Shown here: positions 21,170 through 32,601 of the stretch, in pieces
Numbering within the stretch: the first letter of the stretch is position 1
Layout: each line of letters starts with the position of its first letter
Assembly (NCBI GenBank): GCA_900078405.1
Contig: FLTS01000001.1
Location: forward strand, 1,450,626 to 1,514,625
From: an uncultured Stenotrophomonas sp.
GTDB taxonomy: Bacteria > Pseudomonadota > Gammaproteobacteria > Xanthomonadales > Xanthomonadaceae
Direction: 5' to 3'
Length of the DNA stretch: 64,000 bases
Notes under the pieces: model-generated
The model's database searches: none
The model's input: only the letters and a program-made list of their open reading frames with translations
What the model was told of the DNA's origin: nothing
Translations under genes and position numbers: made by a program

Positions 21170-21475
21170 TCAGCCCTTCAACGAATCGACTTCGCCCACG
21201 TTGATGGTGTGGCGGGTACGGAACAAGGTCACCAGGATCGCCAGGCCGATGGCGGCCTCGGCCGCGGCCACGGTGAGAATGAAGAACACGAACAGCTGGC
21301 CGGCGGTGTCGCCAAGCTCGCGCGAAAAGGCGACGAAGTTGATGTTCACCGACAGCAGCATCAGCTCGATCGACATCAGCAGCACGATGATGTTCTTGCG
21401 GTTGAGGAAGATGCCGGCGACGGAGATGCAGAACATCACCGCACCCAGCGCGAGCATGTGGCCCAGGGAAATCAT
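21170..21475 (-). CDS. nuoK: NADH-quinone oxidoreductase subunit K
   Basis: NuoK is a small three-helix subunit near the quinone end of the complex I membrane arm. The 101-aa product carries the two buried glutamates of the family ([26 protein letters not shown]). The ATG overlaps the end of nuoJ by four bases. Confidence 0.97.
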   Translation of the reverse strand: MISLGHMLALGAVMFCISVAGIFLNRKNIIVLLMSIELMLLSVNINFVAFSRELGDTAGQLFVFFILTVAAAEAAIGLAILVTLFRTRHTINVGEVDSLKG

Positions 21476-22128
21476 GGCTTGGCCTCCTCGCCGCCTTCGT
21501 TCTTGGTTGCGGCCGGCGCGACCGGCTTCTCGGCCGCCATCTTGATCACGCGCAGGCGATCGCCGGCCCTGACCATGGTCTGCGCGGTCGGGTCCTGCTT
21601 CTTCACGCCGGTGCGGCGGCGCAGGGTCAGCATCACCGCGGCGACCACCGCCACGGTCAGGATCACCGCGGCGAACTCGAACGGCAGCAGGTATTCGGTG
21701 AACAGGCTGCGCGCCAGCCAGGTGATGTTGGAGCTGTCGGCGGCCAGCGCGGCGGCGTTGTCGGCCGGGAACGCCTCGACCGAGCGTGCCTTGATACCGA
21801 TCAGGGTCAGCATCTGCACCAGCATCACCACCGCGACCACGAGACCGACCGGCAGGTAGCGCACCCAGCCCTCGCGCAGGCTGGAGGTATCGACGTCGAG
21901 CATCATCACCACGAACAGGAACAGCACCATCACCGCGCCGACGTAGACCAGCACCAGGGTCACGCCGAGGAACTCGGCACCCACCAGCAGCCACACGCAG
22001 GCGACGGAGAAGAAGGTCAGGATCAGGCACAGCACGGCATACACCGGGTTGCGCACGCTGATCACCGAGGCGGCGGCGACGCCGGCCACGACCGCGAAGA
22101 ACCAGAAAGCGATATTTACCCAATCCAT
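21472..22128 (-). CDS. nuoJ: NADH-quinone oxidoreductase subunit J
   Basis: NuoJ is a five-helix complex I membrane subunit. The 218-aa product starts [19 protein letters not shown] at ATG 22128 and has the conserved [18 protein letters not shown] helix. The C-terminus is extended by an Ala/Glu/Lys-rich tail ([20 protein letters not shown]). A longer frame reaching 22422 is only the nuoI shadow. Confidence 0.97.
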   Translation of the reverse strand: MDWVNIAFWFFAVVAGVAAASVISVRNPVYAVLCLILTFFSVACVWLLVGAEFLGVTLVLVYVGAVMVLFLFVVMMLDVDTSSLREGWVRYLPVGLVVAVVMLVQMLTLIGIKARSVEAFPADNAAALAADSSNITWLARSLFTEYLLPFEFAAVILTVAVVAAVMLTLRRRTGVKKQDPTAQTMVRAGDRLRVIKMAAEKPVAPAATKNEGGEEAKP

Positions 22129-22138
22129 CTTTCGGTCC

Positions 22139-22627
22139 TCAGCGGAAGGCGGCGTCGGCGGCGCGGCGCTCTGCGATCTCGGCTTCCAGCCGATCGCCCA
22201 GCGCCAGCAGCTGCGGCTTGGTGACGATATTCTCGCCACGGTTCTCGAAGTGGTATTCGAGGACGTGGGTTTCCACGATCGAATCCACCGGGCAGCTCTC
22301 CTCGCAGAAACCGCAGAAGATGCACTTGAACAGGTCGATCTCGTAGCGCGTGGTGCGGCGGGTGCCGTCCTCGCGCTTGGCCGAATCGATGGTGATCGCC
22401 AGCGCCGGGCACACCGCCTCACACAGCTTGCAGGCGATGCAGCGCTCTTCCCCGTTGGGGTAGCGGCGCAGCGCGTGCAGGCCGCGGAAACGCGGCGACT
22501 GCGGGAACTTCTCCATCGGGTACAGCACGGTGTACTTCGGCCGGAACGCGTACTTCAGCGTCAGCCACATGCCGGCGACAAGCTCCAGCAGCAGCAGGCT
22601 CTTGAAATAGTGGGTGATCTTTTTCAT
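22139..22627 (-). CDS. nuoI: NADH-quinone oxidoreductase subunit I
   Basis: NuoI carries iron-sulfur clusters N6a and N6b in the peripheral arm. The 162-aa product has the two ferredoxin motifs [12 protein letters not shown] and [16 protein letters not shown]. Spacing to nuoH is three bases. Confidence 0.98.
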   Translation of the reverse strand: MKKITHYFKSLLLLELVAGMWLTLKYAFRPKYTVLYPMEKFPQSPRFRGLHALRRYPNGEERCIACKLCEAVCPALAITIDSAKREDGTRRTTRYEIDLFKCIFCGFCEESCPVDSIVETHVLEYHFENRGENIVTKPQLLALGDRLEAEIAERRAADAAFR

Positions 22628-22630
22628 GAA

Positions 22631-23722
22631 TCAAACGCCCCTCTGGATCACGCCGTAGAACACCATCAACGCGGTCACCGCGATCCACGCGATGGTCAGC
22701 GGGATGAACACCTTCCAGCCCAGACGCATGATCTGGTCGTAACGGAAGCGCGGGAATGTGGCACGGAACCAGATGTACGAACTTGCGAAGAAGAAGACCT
22801 TGAGCAGCAGCCACGGCCAGCCGCCGGTCCAGACCCAGTTGATCCACGGCGACACGTCGGCCGTGATCCAGCCCTGCAGCGGGCTCAGCCAGCCGCCGAC
22901 GAAGAAGATCGCGATCAGGAAGCTGATCAGGATCATGTTGGCGTACTCGGCCAGGAAGAACAGCGCGAACGCACTGCCGGAGTACTCGACCATGTGCCCG
23001 GCGACGATTTCCGATTCGCCCTCGACCACGTCGAACGGCGAACGGTTGGTCTCGGCCACGCCGGACACCCAGTACACGACGAACAGCGGCAGCAGCGGCA
23101 GCAGGAACCAGTCGAAGAAGCCCGAGTTGCCCTGCTGCGCCAGCACGATCTGGCTCAGGTTCAGGCTGCCGGCGGCGATCATCACGCCGACCAGTGCGAA
23201 ACCCATCGCAATCTCGTAGCTGACCATCTGCGCGGCCGAACGCATCGCGCCGAGGAAGGCGTACTTGGAGTTGGACGCCCAGCCGGCCAGGATCACGCCG
23301 TAGATACCCAGCGAGGTCATCGCCAGCAGGTACAGCAGGCCGACGTTGGCGTTGGACAGCACCAGCTTGTAGTCGAACGGCACCACCGACCACGCCGCGA
23401 ACGACGGCGCCAGCACGATCAACGGTGCCAGTATGTAGATCGCCTTGTGCGCACTGGCGGGGCGGATGATTTCCTTGAACAGCAGTTTGAAGACGTCGGC
23501 GAACGCCTGGAAGATGCCCATGCCGACATACATCGGCCCGTGGCGCACGTGCATCCAGCCGATCAGCTTGCGCTCCCAGACCACGTAGAAGGCCACGGAG
23601 ATGATCACCGGCATGGCGATCAGCAGGATCTTCAGCACGGTCCACAGCACCAGGCCGATCTCGCCCAGCGACAGGAACCACTGGTGCAGCGGGTCGACCG
23701 CGTTCAACAGCAACTCGTTCAT
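22631..23722 (-). CDS. nuoH: NADH-quinone oxidoreductase subunit H
   Basis: NuoH forms much of the quinone chamber at the junction of the two arms of complex I. The 363-aa, eight-helix product has the conserved [14 protein letters not shown] loop and the charged [20 protein letters not shown] segment. The ATG overlaps the nuoG stop (ATGA). Confidence 0.98.
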   Translation of the reverse strand: MNELLLNAVDPLHQWFLSLGEIGLVLWTVLKILLIAMPVIISVAFYVVWERKLIGWMHVRHGPMYVGMGIFQAFADVFKLLFKEIIRPASAHKAIYILAPLIVLAPSFAAWSVVPFDYKLVLSNANVGLLYLLAMTSLGIYGVILAGWASNSKYAFLGAMRSAAQMVSYEIAMGFALVGVMIAAGSLNLSQIVLAQQGNSGFFDWFLLPLLPLFVVYWVSGVAETNRSPFDVVEGESEIVAGHMVEYSGSAFALFFLAEYANMILISFLIAIFFVGGWLSPLQGWITADVSPWINWVWTGGWPWLLLKVFFFASSYIWFRATFPRFRYDQIMRLGWKVFIPLTIAWIAVTALMVFYGVIQRGV

Positions 23723-25965
23723 GCAGCCACCACCGTTACCCGAGCGGCACCCAGCGGCGCAGTGGCGCCGTGGCCCGATTCAATCCAGACCGTGCCGACG
23801 GCGACGCGGGCGTCGACCACGACCGGCAGGGCCGCCTTGCCGGCAGCGGTGCCGACCTTGGCCATCTGCCCTTCGACCAGTTGCAGGCGCGCGGCATCGT
23901 CGGCATTGAGCACGATGCGCGGCGCATTGTTCAGCGGGTGCGCCTGCAGTGCTTCGGCACGGCGTACCACCGCGTCGGTGCGGTAGATTGCCGGCGTGCA
24001 GGCCACTTCCAGTCCCTCACCCGCCACCTGCGGCTGTACCGAGGTGGCCACGTTGACCTGCACCGGCTGCATGCCGGCGCGCAGGCCGGCCAGGTCGGTG
24101 AAGTCGAAACCGGCCAGTTGCAGCTCGCCGCCCAGCGCGCGCAGCACGCGCCAGCCTTCACGGGCCTCGCCCGGTAGCTTGCCGCCGGCGCGGGCCTGCT
24201 GGTCGCGGCCATCGAGGTTGGTCAGGGTGGCGTCGATTTCCGGCAGCGCGCCGATCGGCAGGATCACGTCGGCGACGTCGCGGGTGGAGACGCAGGCGAA
24301 CTGGCTGAACGCCACGACCTTGCCCTCCAGCAGCGGCTTGCGCGCGGCCGGCGCATCGGCGAAGTCCAGGCCCGGCTCGATGCCGTACAGCACGTAGGCC
24401 TTGCGCGGCTGCGCCAGCATCGCGGCGACGTCCTTGCCGGCCGGCAGCACGCCGACGCGCGACAGGCCAACGGCGTTGGCACCCTGCGGGATGCGGCACA
24501 GCCTGGCGCCGGTGGTGGCGGCGAAGTCACGCGCGGCGGCGCGGATCGCGGCGGCCTGCGGGTGGTTCTCGGCGATCGCACCGACGATGACAACGGTGTT
24601 GCCACCGGCCTTCACCGCCTCGCGCAGCTCGGCATTGCCCAAGGCTTCGACGAACTTCGACGGGGCGACGATCTGCTTGCCGGCCAGGGTGAAGGCAAAA
24701 TCGAAATCGACCGGGTTGATCGCGAAGATCCGCGCGTTCTTGCCGGTCTGCGCCTTGCGCAGGCGAGCGTGCAGCAGCGGCAGTTCGTGGCGGATGTTGC
24801 TACCCAGCAGCACGATGCGGTCGGCGTTCTCGATCTCGGCCATCAGCATGCCGAACGGCTCGGCCACGGCGGCGTCGGAGAAATCGCGGTTGTTGATGCG
24901 GTGGTCGATGTTGCCCGACCCCAAGCCCGTGGCCAGTCGCGCCAGCAGCGCGCCTTCCTCATTCGAGGTGGACGGGTGCACCAGCACGCCGAGGTCGTCG
25001 CCACGGTGGGCTTCGAGGATTTCACGGGCAGCGGCCAAGCCCTCGGCCCAGCTCACTTCCTGCCACTCGCCGTTGACCTTGCGCAGCGGCTTGACTGCGC
25101 GGTCGGCGGCGTACAGCCCCTGGTGCGAATAACGGTCGCGGTCGGACAGCCAGCACTCGTTGACCATCTCGTTGTCGCGCGGCACGGTGCGCAGCACTTC
25201 GCCACGGCGCACGTGCAGGAACAGGTTCGAGCCCATCGCGTCGTGGTAGCCCAGCGATTCGCGCGCGGTCAGTTCCCACGGGCGGGCGCGGAACTGGAAC
25301 ACCTTGTTGGTCAGCGCGCCCACCGGGCATACGTCGATGACGTTGCCGGACAGTTCGGTGGTCAGCGGCTTGCCGTCGTAGGTGCCGATCTGCAGGTTCT
25401 CGCCGCGGTACATGCCGCCCAGTTCGTAGGTACCGGCGATCTCCGCGGTGAAGCGGATGCAGCGGGTGCACTGGATGCAGCGGGTCATCTCGGTGGCGAC
25501 CAGCGGGCCCATGTCCTCGTCGGCGACCACGCGCTTGCGCTCGTTGAAGCGGCTGACCGAGCGGCCGTAGCCGAGCGAGACGTCCTGCAGCTCGCATTCG
25601 CCGCCCTGGTCGCAGACCGGGCAGTCCAGCGGGTGGTTGATCAGCAGGAACTCCATCACCGAGCGCTGGTACTTGAGCGCTTTCTCGTTGCGGGTCTGGA
25701 CCTTCATGCCGTCCATGACCGGCGTGGCGCAGGCCGGCGACGGCTTCGGCGACTTCTCCACGTCCACCAGGCACATGCGGCAGTTGGCCGCGATCGGCAG
25801 CTTCTCGTGGTAGCAGAAGCGCGGGATCGGGATGCCGGCCTTGTCGGCGGCCTGGATGATCATCGAGCCCTTGGGCGCAAACAGCGTCTGTCCATCGATC
25901 TCGATGGTGACGTGTCCTTCCGGCGCCACCGGCGCCTCGCTCGGGTTCATGGGTTGCGCGCTCAT
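23719..25965 (-). CDS. nuoG: NADH-quinone oxidoreductase subunit G
   Basis: NuoG is the largest peripheral-arm subunit. The 748-aa product has an N-terminal [2Fe-2S] ferredoxin domain ([15 protein letters not shown]). The His-ligated N3 cluster motif [14 protein letters not shown] and the [10 protein letters not shown] plus CPVGAL cysteines follow. A molybdopterin-oxidoreductase-like domain makes up the rest. Start and stop both overlap neighbours by four bases. Confidence 0.97.
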   Translation of the reverse strand: MSAQPMNPSEAPVAPEGHVTIEIDGQTLFAPKGSMIIQAADKAGIPIPRFCYHEKLPIAANCRMCLVDVEKSPKPSPACATPVMDGMKVQTRNEKALKYQRSVMEFLLINHPLDCPVCDQGGECELQDVSLGYGRSVSRFNERKRVVADEDMGPLVATEMTRCIQCTRCIRFTAEIAGTYELGGMYRGENLQIGTYDGKPLTTELSGNVIDVCPVGALTNKVFQFRARPWELTARESLGYHDAMGSNLFLHVRRGEVLRTVPRDNEMVNECWLSDRDRYSHQGLYAADRAVKPLRKVNGEWQEVSWAEGLAAAREILEAHRGDDLGVLVHPSTSNEEGALLARLATGLGSGNIDHRINNRDFSDAAVAEPFGMLMAEIENADRIVLLGSNIRHELPLLHARLRKAQTGKNARIFAINPVDFDFAFTLAGKQIVAPSKFVEALGNAELREAVKAGGNTVVIVGAIAENHPQAAAIRAAARDFAATTGARLCRIPQGANAVGLSRVGVLPAGKDVAAMLAQPRKAYVLYGIEPGLDFADAPAARKPLLEGKVVAFSQFACVSTRDVADVILPIGALPEIDATLTNLDGRDQQARAGGKLPGEAREGWRVLRALGGELQLAGFDFTDLAGLRAGMQPVQVNVATSVQPQVAGEGLEVACTPAIYRTDAVVRRAEALQAHPLNNAPRIVLNADDAARLQLVEGQMAKVGTAAGKAALPVVVDARVAVGTVWIESGHGATAPLGAARVTVVAA

Positions 25966-27299
25966 GCGGCAGCAGCCTCCACCTTCTTGCCGTCAACCAT
26001 CGAATGACCGTTGACGATGTAGTACTCGAATTCGTCCCAGAACTGGCGCAGGAACCCCTGGATCGGCCACGCCGCCGCTTCGCCGAAGGCACAGATGGTG
26101 TGGCCCTCGATCTGCCCGGCGACAGTGCGCAGCTGGTGCAGGTCCTCCATCGTGGCCTTGCCGGCGACGATGCGCTCCAGCACCCGATGCATCCAGCCGG
26201 TGCCCTCGCGGCACGGGGTGCACTGGCCGCAGGATTCCTTGTGGAAGAACTGGCTGATGCGACAGGCGAACTTGACGCAGCACACGCTGTCGTCCAGCAC
26301 CACGATGGCGCCCGAGCCCAGACCGGTGCCGAGCGCGCGCAGGGTGTCGTAGTCCATCTGCAGGCCCTTGAGCTGCTCGGCCTTGAGCACCGGCATCGAC
26401 ACGCCGCCCGGCACTGCCGCCTTCAGCGTGCGGCCCGGACGCAGGCCGCCGGCCATTTCCAGCAGCTCGTCGAAGGTGGTGCCCAGCGGCACTTCGAAGT
26501 TGCCGCCCTTCTGCACGCAGCCGGAGACCGAGAAGATCTTCGGGCCGCCGTTGGCGGTCTTGCTCAGGCCCTTGAACCACTCCGGGCCATTGCGGATGAT
26601 CGCCGGCACCGACGCATAAGTTTCGGTGTTGTTGATCGTGCTCGGCTTGCCGTACAGGCCGAAGTTGGCCGGGAACGGCGGCTTGTAGCGCGGCTGGCCC
26701 TTCTTGCCTTCCAGCGACTCCATCAGCGCGGTTTCCTCGCCGCAGATATAGGCGCCGGCACCCAGCGCGCCGTAGATGTCGATGTCCACGCCGCTGCCCA
26801 GCACGTTCTTGCCCAGCCAACCGTGCTTGTAGGCATCGGCCAAGGCCTGCTCGAAATGCTCGAACGGCTCGTGATGGAATTCGCCGCGCAGGTAGTTGTA
26901 GGCCACGGTCGAACCGGTGGCGTAGCAGGCGATCGCCATGCCTTCGACCACCGAATGCGGGTTGTAGCGCAGGATGTCGCGGTCCTTGCAGGTGCCCGGC
27001 TCGGATTCGTCCGAGTTGCACAGGATGTACTTGACCGGCGCATCCTTGGGCATGAACGACCACTTCAGGCCGGTCGGGAAACCTGCGCCGCCACGGCCAC
27101 GCAGGCCGGACTGCTTGACCATCTCGATGACGTCGGCCGGCGCGATCTTCTCTTCAAGAATCTTGCGCAACGCGGCATAGCCACCGGTCTTGAGGTAGTT
27201 CTCGTACGACCACGGGGTGTCGTAGTGCAGCGTGGTGTAGACCACCTGGTGCGGAAGCGGCGCCGGTCCGACCGGGCCCCTGGTTTCGTGGTGTGCCAT
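25962..27299 (-). CDS. nuoF: NADH-quinone oxidoreductase subunit F
   Basis: NuoF binds NADH and FMN and carries the N3-adjacent [4Fe-4S] cluster. The 445-aa product has the nucleotide-binding [15 protein letters not shown], the FMN-region [19 protein letters not shown] and the cluster motif [12 protein letters not shown]. It overlaps nuoG by four bases. Confidence 0.98.
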   Translation of the reverse strand: MAHHETRGPVGPAPLPHQVVYTTLHYDTPWSYENYLKTGGYAALRKILEEKIAPADVIEMVKQSGLRGRGGAGFPTGLKWSFMPKDAPVKYILCNSDESEPGTCKDRDILRYNPHSVVEGMAIACYATGSTVAYNYLRGEFHHEPFEHFEQALADAYKHGWLGKNVLGSGVDIDIYGALGAGAYICGEETALMESLEGKKGQPRYKPPFPANFGLYGKPSTINNTETYASVPAIIRNGPEWFKGLSKTANGGPKIFSVSGCVQKGGNFEVPLGTTFDELLEMAGGLRPGRTLKAAVPGGVSMPVLKAEQLKGLQMDYDTLRALGTGLGSGAIVVLDDSVCCVKFACRISQFFHKESCGQCTPCREGTGWMHRVLERIVAGKATMEDLHQLRTVAGQIEGHTICAFGEAAAWPIQGFLRQFWDEFEYYIVNGHSMVDGKKVEAAAA

Positions 27300-27302
27300 G
27301 CC

Positions 27303-27830
27303 TTACTCCAGCCCGTCCAGCAGCGCATCGACCTGGTCCAGCGTCAGGCGCTCGTGGTAGTGGCCGTTGATGACCATCATCGGCGCGCCCGCGCAGCCGG
27401 CCAGGCACTCTTCCTCGCGCTTGAGGTAGACGCGGCCGTCCGGGGTCGATTCGCCATGCTTGATGCCCAGCTTCTTCTCGCAGTGGCGCACGATGTCCTC
27501 GGCGCCGTTGAGCCAGCAGCTGATGTTGGTGCAGATGGCGACGTTGTTGCGGCCGACTTTCCCGGTCTCGAACATCGAATAGAAGCTGGCGACCTCGTAG
27601 GCCCACACGAACGGCAGGTCCAGGTACTTGGCCACAGCGGCGATCAACTCGTCGTTGAGCCAGCCCTGGTTCTGCTCCTGCGCGGCATGCAGGCCCTGCA
27701 ACACCGCCGAACGCTTGCGCTCCGGCGGGAACTTCGCCAGCCAGTGATCGATGTGAGCACGGGTCTTGTCGCTCAGCACCACCATCGGGTCGACGTCGCG
27801 CGCCGCCTCGAAATTGCCTGTCGCCTTCAT
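27303..27830 (-). CDS. nuoE: NADH-quinone oxidoreductase subunit E
   Basis: NuoE is the thioredoxin-fold [2Fe-2S] subunit (cluster N1a). The 175-aa product has the ligand cysteines in CTNISCW and ECLAGCAGAPMM. The 91-base gap to nuoD (27831-27921) is the largest within the operon; I see nothing definite in it. Confidence 0.97.
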   Translation of the reverse strand: MKATGNFEAARDVDPMVVLSDKTRAHIDHWLAKFPPERKRSAVLQGLHAAQEQNQGWLNDELIAAVAKYLDLPFVWAYEVASFYSMFETGKVGRNNVAICTNISCWLNGAEDIVRHCEKKLGIKHGESTPDGRVYLKREEECLAGCAGAPMMVINGHYHERLTLDQVDALLDGLE

Positions 27831-27921
27831 CGGCCGACCTCAACGAATACCAGATTCCGGAAAACCGATGCCCGCGGCAGCGAAGCCGCGCAGGCACCGG
27901 GCGTTGTGCGATGGCCCGGCA

Positions 27922-29244
27922 TTACCGGTCGACCTCGCCGAACACGAGGTCGTAGGTGCCGACCATCGCCACCACATCGGCCAGCATGTGACCGCGCACC
28001 ACCGAGTCGATCGACGACAGGTGGGCGAAGCCGGGCGCGCGCAGGTGCACGCGGAACGGCTTGTTGGCGCCGTCGGACACCAGGTAGATGCCGAATTCGC
28101 CTTTCGGGTGCTCGATCGAGGCGAAAGCTTCGCCCGGCGGCACGTGGAAACCTTCAGTGAAGAGCTTGAAATGGTGGATCAGGGCTTCCATGTCTTCCTT
28201 CATTTCCGCCCGCTTCGGCGGGGCGACCTTGAAGTTTCTGACCATGACCGGGCCGGGGTTGGCCTTCAGCCACTGCACGCACTGCTTGATGATGCGGTTG
28301 GATTCGCGCATCTCGGCGATGCGGACCAGGTAGCGGTCGTAGCAGTCGCCTTCCCTGCCCAGCGGGATGTCGAAGTCCACCACGTCGTACTTGGCGTAGG
28401 GCTGCTTCTTGCGCAGGTCCCACTCGATGCCCGAGCCGCGCAGCATTACGCCGGTCATGCCCCACGCCAGCGCGTGCTCCGGGGTGATCACGCCGATGCC
28501 GACGGTACGCTGCTTCCAGATGCGGTTGTCGGTAAGCAGGGTTTCGTATTCGTCGACGCGACCGGGGAACTCGTTGGTGAAGTTCTCAAGGAAGTCCAGC
28601 AGCGAGCCTTCGCGTGCGGCGTTCAGGCGCTTGAGCGCGCCACCCTTGTGCCAGCGCGATTCCTTGTACTTCGGCATCGCGTCAGGCAGGTCGCGGTACA
28701 CGCCGCCCGGGCGGTAGTAGGTCGCGTGCATGCGCGCGCCGGACACCGCCTCGTAGCAGTCCATCAGCTCCTCGCGCTCGCGGAACGCGTACAGCATCAC
28801 CGCCATCGCGCCCAGGTCCAGACCGTTGGAACCAAGCCACATCAGGTGGTTCAGGATGCGGGTGATCTCATCGAACATGGTGCGGATGTACTGCGCCCGC
28901 TCCGGCACCTCGATGCCCATCAGGTTCTCGATGGCGCGCACGTAGGCGTGCTCGTTGCACATCATGGAGACGTAGTCGAGGCGGTCCATGTAGGGCAGCG
29001 CCTGGATGTAGGTCTTGTGTTCGGCCAGCTTTTCGGTGGCCCGGTGCAGCAGGCCGACGTGCGGGTCGGCGCGGACGATGGTCTCGCCGTCCATCTCCAG
29101 GATCAGGCGCAGCACACCATGCGCGGCCGGATGCTGCGGGCCGAAGTTCATCGTGTAGTTGCGGATCTCCTGCCGGGCTTCGGCGGGATTGCTGGCAAAG
29201 GCGCCTTGCGCCTGCTGGAATTCTTTTTTTACGTCCGCGCTCAC
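27922..29244 (-). CDS. nuoD: NADH-quinone oxidoreductase subunit D
   Basis: NuoD forms the floor of the quinone-binding cavity. The 440-aa product begins at GTG 29244 ([20 protein letters not shown]) and overlaps the nuoC stop as GTGA. The quinone-site motif [15 protein letters not shown] is near residue 35, and the C-terminus ends DLVFGEVDR as usual. A longer frame upstream is nuoC read out of frame. Confidence 0.97.
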   Translation of the reverse strand: MSADVKKEFQQAQGAFASNPAEARQEIRNYTMNFGPQHPAAHGVLRLILEMDGETIVRADPHVGLLHRATEKLAEHKTYIQALPYMDRLDYVSMMCNEHAYVRAIENLMGIEVPERAQYIRTMFDEITRILNHLMWLGSNGLDLGAMAVMLYAFREREELMDCYEAVSGARMHATYYRPGGVYRDLPDAMPKYKESRWHKGGALKRLNAAREGSLLDFLENFTNEFPGRVDEYETLLTDNRIWKQRTVGIGVITPEHALAWGMTGVMLRGSGIEWDLRKKQPYAKYDVVDFDIPLGREGDCYDRYLVRIAEMRESNRIIKQCVQWLKANPGPVMVRNFKVAPPKRAEMKEDMEALIHHFKLFTEGFHVPPGEAFASIEHPKGEFGIYLVSDGANKPFRVHLRAPGFAHLSSIDSVVRGHMLADVVAMVGTYDLVFGEVDR

Positions 29245-29993
29245 TTGCTTGCCTCCGTCTGCACGCGCTCGCCTTCGGCGGTCTGGTAGCGGGCGTCGTC
29301 GCGGATCACGCGGGCCACGCCGACACGCGGTTCGACCGAGGTCACCGGCTCGTAGATCACGCGCTTCTTCTCTTTGTCGTAACGCACTTCGACGTTGCCG
29401 ATCAGCGGGAAATCCTTGCGGAACGGATGGCCGACGAAGCCGTAGTCGGTCAGGATGCGACGCAGGTCCGGGTGGCCCTCGAAAATCACGCCGTACAGGT
29501 CGAACGCCTCGCGCTCGAACCAGTTCAGGCCCGGCCACACGCCGGTCAGCGAGGCCACCACCGGCAGCGACTCGCTCGGCGCGAAGCAGCGGATGCGCAG
29601 CAGTTGATTGTGCCGGTAGGAGCGCAGCTGGACGACGACGGCGAAACGCTGCTGCGGCATCGTGTCTGGCTGCACGCTGTCTCCCTCCTCGTGGCTGGGG
29701 AACTCGCCCCAGGCGAAACGGCCGGTGGCCTTGCCCTCGACGCCGCGACTGAAACCCTGAGAGGACACGTCTGCGGTATCCCACTCGTCGCTGCCGTAGC
29801 CAAGGTAATCGACGCCGCACAGGTCGGTGGCGTGCTCGAAGCCGAGCTCGTCACGCAGCGCCAGCGCCGTGGCATGCCAATCGACCGCAGGAACCTCCAG
29901 CGTCACTTCGCCGCGCGGTTCGACCACGGTGATCTGCGCACCGGCGAAGCGCGCGCGAAGTCGGTCGATGAGTGGTGCTGCTTGCTGGGCCAT
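29241..29993 (-). CDS. nuoC: NADH-quinone oxidoreductase subunit C
   Basis: NuoC is a peripheral-arm structural subunit. The 250-aa product has the family signature [20 protein letters not shown] and the following [19 protein letters not shown]. Residues about 90-125 hold a charged insertion. nuoC and nuoD are separate here, unlike the E. coli fusion. Confidence 0.97.
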   Translation of the reverse strand: MAQQAAPLIDRLRARFAGAQITVVEPRGEVTLEVPAVDWHATALALRDELGFEHATDLCGVDYLGYGSDEWDTADVSSQGFSRGVEGKATGRFAWGEFPSHEEGDSVQPDTMPQQRFAVVVQLRSYRHNQLLRIRCFAPSESLPVVASLTGVWPGLNWFEREAFDLYGVIFEGHPDLRRILTDYGFVGHPFRKDFPLIGNVEVRYDKEKKRVIYEPVTSVEPRVGVARVIRDDARYQTAEGERVQTEASK

Positions 29994-30026
29994 GAGGCTG
30001 GCGTGCTCTTGAACTTGAAGGGGGAA

Positions 30027-30581
30027 TCAGCGGGCGATGGTCTGGGTGCGCCAGATCTTCTTCTGCAACTGCAGGATGCCGTAGACCAGCGCCTCGGCGG
30101 TCGGTGGGCAACCCGGGACATACACGTCCACCGGCACCACGCGGTCGCAACCGCGCACCACCGAGTACGAATAATGGTAGTAGCCGCCACCGTTGGCGCA
30201 GCTGCCCATCGAGATCACCCACTTCGGGTCGGGCATCTGGTCGTAGACCTTGCGCAGCGCCGGGGCCATCTTGTTGACCAGGGTACCGGCGACGATCATC
30301 ACGTCGGACTGGCGCGGTGACGGGCGGAACACCACGCCGTAGCGGTCCAGGTCCAGGCGCGAGGCGCCGGCGTGCATCATTTCCACCGCGCAGCAGGCCA
30401 GGCCGAAGGTCATCGGCCACATCGAGCCGGTACGCGCCCAGTTCAGCAGCGCGTCGACGCTGGTGGTCACGTAGCCCTTGTCGAGCAGCGGATTGTCGCC
30501 TTCGGGCCGCAGGATGTCGTCAACCCGCCCTTCCGGGATGGGGTTGTTCACCAGGCCATCGAGCGTCTGAATCACTCCCAT
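30027..30581 (-). CDS. nuoB: NADH-quinone oxidoreductase subunit B
   Basis: NuoB holds cluster N2, the electron donor to quinone. The 184-aa product from ATG 30581 ([14 protein letters not shown]) has the ligand cysteines in [22 protein letters not shown] and [11 protein letters not shown]. It overlaps the nuoA end by ten bases. Confidence 0.98.
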   Translation of the reverse strand: MGVIQTLDGLVNNPIPEGRVDDILRPEGDNPLLDKGYVTTSVDALLNWARTGSMWPMTFGLACCAVEMMHAGASRLDLDRYGVVFRPSPRQSDVMIVAGTLVNKMAPALRKVYDQMPDPKWVISMGSCANGGGYYHYSYSVVRGCDRVVPVDVYVPGCPPTAEALVYGILQLQKKIWRTQTIAR

Positions 30582-30928
30582 TCCAGCGCTCCCTTCTTCC
30601 ACACGTAGACAAAGCCGAGGAACAGCATGCCCACGAACAGGCCCATGGTGACGAGCGAGCGGGCGCCCAGCTCCATGAACACCTGGGTCCAAGGCACGAT
30701 GAAGATGATTTCCAGGTCGAAGACGATGAACTGGATGGCGATCAGGTAGTAGCGCACGTCGAACTTCATGCGCGCGTTCTCGAACGCCTCGAAGCCGCAT
30801 TCATACGGCGAGAGTTTCTGCTCGTCGGGGCTGCGGGGACCAAGGAAGCGACCGACCAGCATCAGAGCGATGCCAATGCCGGTGGCGACGATCAGGAACA
30901 GCAGGGACGGCAAATATTCGGCCAGCAC
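30572..30928 (-). CDS. nuoA: NADH-quinone oxidoreductase subunit A
   Basis: NuoA is a three-helix membrane subunit that helps seal the quinone site. I place the start at GTG 30928 ([19 protein letters not shown]), with AAGAGAG eight bases upstream, giving 118 aa. An ATG 35 codons earlier would add a proline-rich non-homologous leader. The conserved [20 protein letters not shown] loop is present. It is the first gene of the nuo operon. Confidence 0.95.
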   Translation of the reverse strand: MLAEYLPSLLFLIVATGIGIALMLVGRFLGPRSPDEQKLSPYECGFEAFENARMKFDVRYYLIAIQFIVFDLEIIFIVPWTQVFMELGARSLVTMGLFVGMLFLGFVYVWKKGALEWE

Positions 30929-31037
30929 AGCGATTCTCTCTTGCCTCTGCCCGGGCACCTGCGGGTGCCAAGGCATGGGGTTGACGGGATTTGCCACGGC
31001 GGGTGCTGCTGCAACCCGCGTACCCGCGTACAAACAA

Positions 31038-31122
31038 TGGTGCCCAAGAGGGGACTCGAACCCCTACGACTCTCGTCGCTACCACCTCAAGGTAGTGCGT
31101 CTACCAATTCCGCCACCTGGGC
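31038..31122 (-). tRNA. tRNA-Leu (GAG)
   Basis: An 85-nt class II tRNA with a long variable arm, encoded CCA, anticodon loop TTGAGGT (anticodon GAG) and T-loop GGTTCGAGTCC. The 5' end reads GCCCAGG and pairs with the 3' acceptor strand. It lies between secG and nuoA in the same orientation. Confidence 0.96.
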
Positions 31123-31159
31123 TTTGCATCCGCGCATCTGCCTGCGCAGTGCGCCGCGC

Positions 31160-31165
31160 ATTGTA
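31160..31165 (-). promoter_or_regulatory. Likely -10 box of tRNA-Leu
   Basis: TACAAT on the minus strand (within GGTTACAATGCG), 38 bases before the mature tRNA 5' end and just past the secG stop. No convincing -35 hexamer is seen at the usual distance. Confidence 0.4.
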
Positions 31166-31179
31166 ACCGCCTTCAGTCT

Positions 31180-31599
31180 TCAGTGTGCGCTTTCGGCGGG
31201 CTTTTCTTCGCCCTGTTGCGGCACGTCGGCCGCCGGTGCCACAGCCTGCGGCACTTCGGCCTCGACCGGCACGGTCGCCTGCGGCACGGCCTGCGACTCG
31301 CTCACCGGCGCCACCGGCGCTTCGATCTGCGACATCACGCCCAGGCCTTCGTCGGCGGGGCGGCTGCCACGGCTGGCGTACCAGGCCATGAACAGGCTGA
31401 TGCCGAAGAACACCACGGCCAGCCACTTGGTGCTCTTGGACATGAAGTTGGACGCACCACGCGCACCGAACACCGTGCCCGAGGCACCGGCGCCGAAACC
31501 CGAGCCGGCGGCCGCGCCGGAACCGCGCTGCATCAGGATCAGCGCGATCATCGCGATCGCCACCAGCACATAGATCACATTGAGGATCGTCATCAACAT
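31180..31599 (-). CDS. secG: Preprotein translocase subunit SecG
   Basis: SecG is the small SecYEG subunit that assists SecA cycling. The 139-aa product has two helices (ILNVIYVLVAIAMIALILMQ and KWLAVVFFGISLFMAWYA) around the family's RGSGAAAGSGFGAGASGTVF loop. A Pro/Ala/Glu/Val-rich tail of about 55 residues follows, longer than in E. coli. ATG 31599 is chosen, with GGGACGG upstream; an ATG two codons later is possible. Confidence 0.95.
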   Translation of the reverse strand: MLMTILNVIYVLVAIAMIALILMQRGSGAAAGSGFGAGASGTVFGARGASNFMSKSTKWLAVVFFGISLFMAWYASRGSRPADEGLGVMSQIEAPVAPVSESQAVPQATVPVEAEVPQAVAPAADVPQQGEEKPAESAH

Positions 31600-31626
31600 C
31601 GCAAAACCGTCCCGAGCATTCACACG

Positions 31627-32382
31627 TTAGCGGCTGGCCGCCGCCTGTGCGATGGCCAGGAAATCGGCGGCCACCAGCGAGGCGCCACCTACCAGCCCGC
31701 CGTCGACATCGGGCTGTGCAAACAGCTCGGCGGCGTTGTCGGGCTTGACGCTGCCGCCATACAGGATCGGCAACGAATCGGCGATTCTAGCATCGTGCCC
31801 GGCAACTTCGCCACGGATGAACGCATGCATGGCCTGCGCCTGCTCCGGGGTGGCGGTACGGCCGGTGCCGATGGCCCAGACCGGCTCGTAGGCCACCACC
31901 GCCCGCGCGAAGGCGGCCACGCCGGCCAGTTCCAGCACCGGCGCCAGCTGCGCGGCGATGACCTGCCCGGTCGCTCCGGCCTCGCGCTGCTCCAGCGTCT
32001 CGCCCACGCACAGCACCGGAACCAACCCGGCATTGGCCGCGGCGACGAATTTGCGCGCCACCAGCTCGCTGCTTTCGTGGTGGTACTGGCGGCGCTCGGA
32101 ATGGCCGACCAGGCCGTAGCCCGCCCCCACGTCCACCAGCATCGACGCCGACACCTCGCCGGTATAGGCGCCCTTTTCGTTGCTGCTGACATCCTGCGCG
32201 CCAAAGGCCAGCGCCGTGCCCTCGAAATCCTCGACCAGGTCGCCCAGGTAGGGCAGCGGCGGCAGGATCACCAGCTCCACCCCTTCCAGCGGCAGGCCAG
32301 CGGCCACCTGCCCCACCAGCTCGCTGGCGAATTGACGGCTGCCATGCAGCTTCCAGTTACCGGCAACGATCTTGCGGCGCAT
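31627..32382 (-). CDS. tpiA: Triosephosphate isomerase
   Basis: TpiA interconverts dihydroxyacetone phosphate and glyceraldehyde 3-phosphate. The 251-aa product starts MRRKIVAGNWKLHG, with the active-site lysine. It has the electrophilic histidine in VGHSERRQYH, the catalytic glutamate in VVAYEPVWAIGTGRTA and the phosphate loop GGSVKPDN. It is followed 27 bases later by secG, the tpiA-secG order common in proteobacteria. Confidence 0.98.
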   Translation of the reverse strand: MRRKIVAGNWKLHGSRQFASELVGQVAAGLPLEGVELVILPPLPYLGDLVEDFEGTALAFGAQDVSSNEKGAYTGEVSASMLVDVGAGYGLVGHSERRQYHHESSELVARKFVAAANAGLVPVLCVGETLEQREAGATGQVIAAQLAPVLELAGVAAFARAVVAYEPVWAIGTGRTATPEQAQAMHAFIRGEVAGHDARIADSLPILYGGSVKPDNAAELFAQPDVDGGLVGGASLVAADFLAIAQAAASR

Positions 32383-32480
32383 TCAGGAACGACTCCCTTG
32401 AAAAGTGGGCGAAGGATAGCCGAAATACAGACGCGGGCAGGACAACTAGTGGACAAGGCGAGACAGAGCAGCACTCCCTC

Positions 32481-32550
32481 GTAGATGCGGGGCTTGCCCC
32501 GCATGGGGATTTCCCGGCAAAGCCCCGCACCGGGCAAGCCCGGTGCCTAC
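32481..32550. repeat. GTAG-type REP pair between the oxygenase gene and tpiA
   Basis: Two inverted REP palindromes, head GTAGATGCGGGGCTTGCC and tail ending GGTGCCTAC, with a 20-base joiner. They resemble the GTAG-headed REP families of Stenotrophomonas and relatives. They fill most of the 219-base intergenic stretch 32383-32601. Confidence 0.85.
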
Positions 32551-32601
32551 GTGGTGGTGTCCGCAAAAACCGGAAGGCCGCCTTGCGGCGGCCTTCGGCA
32601 C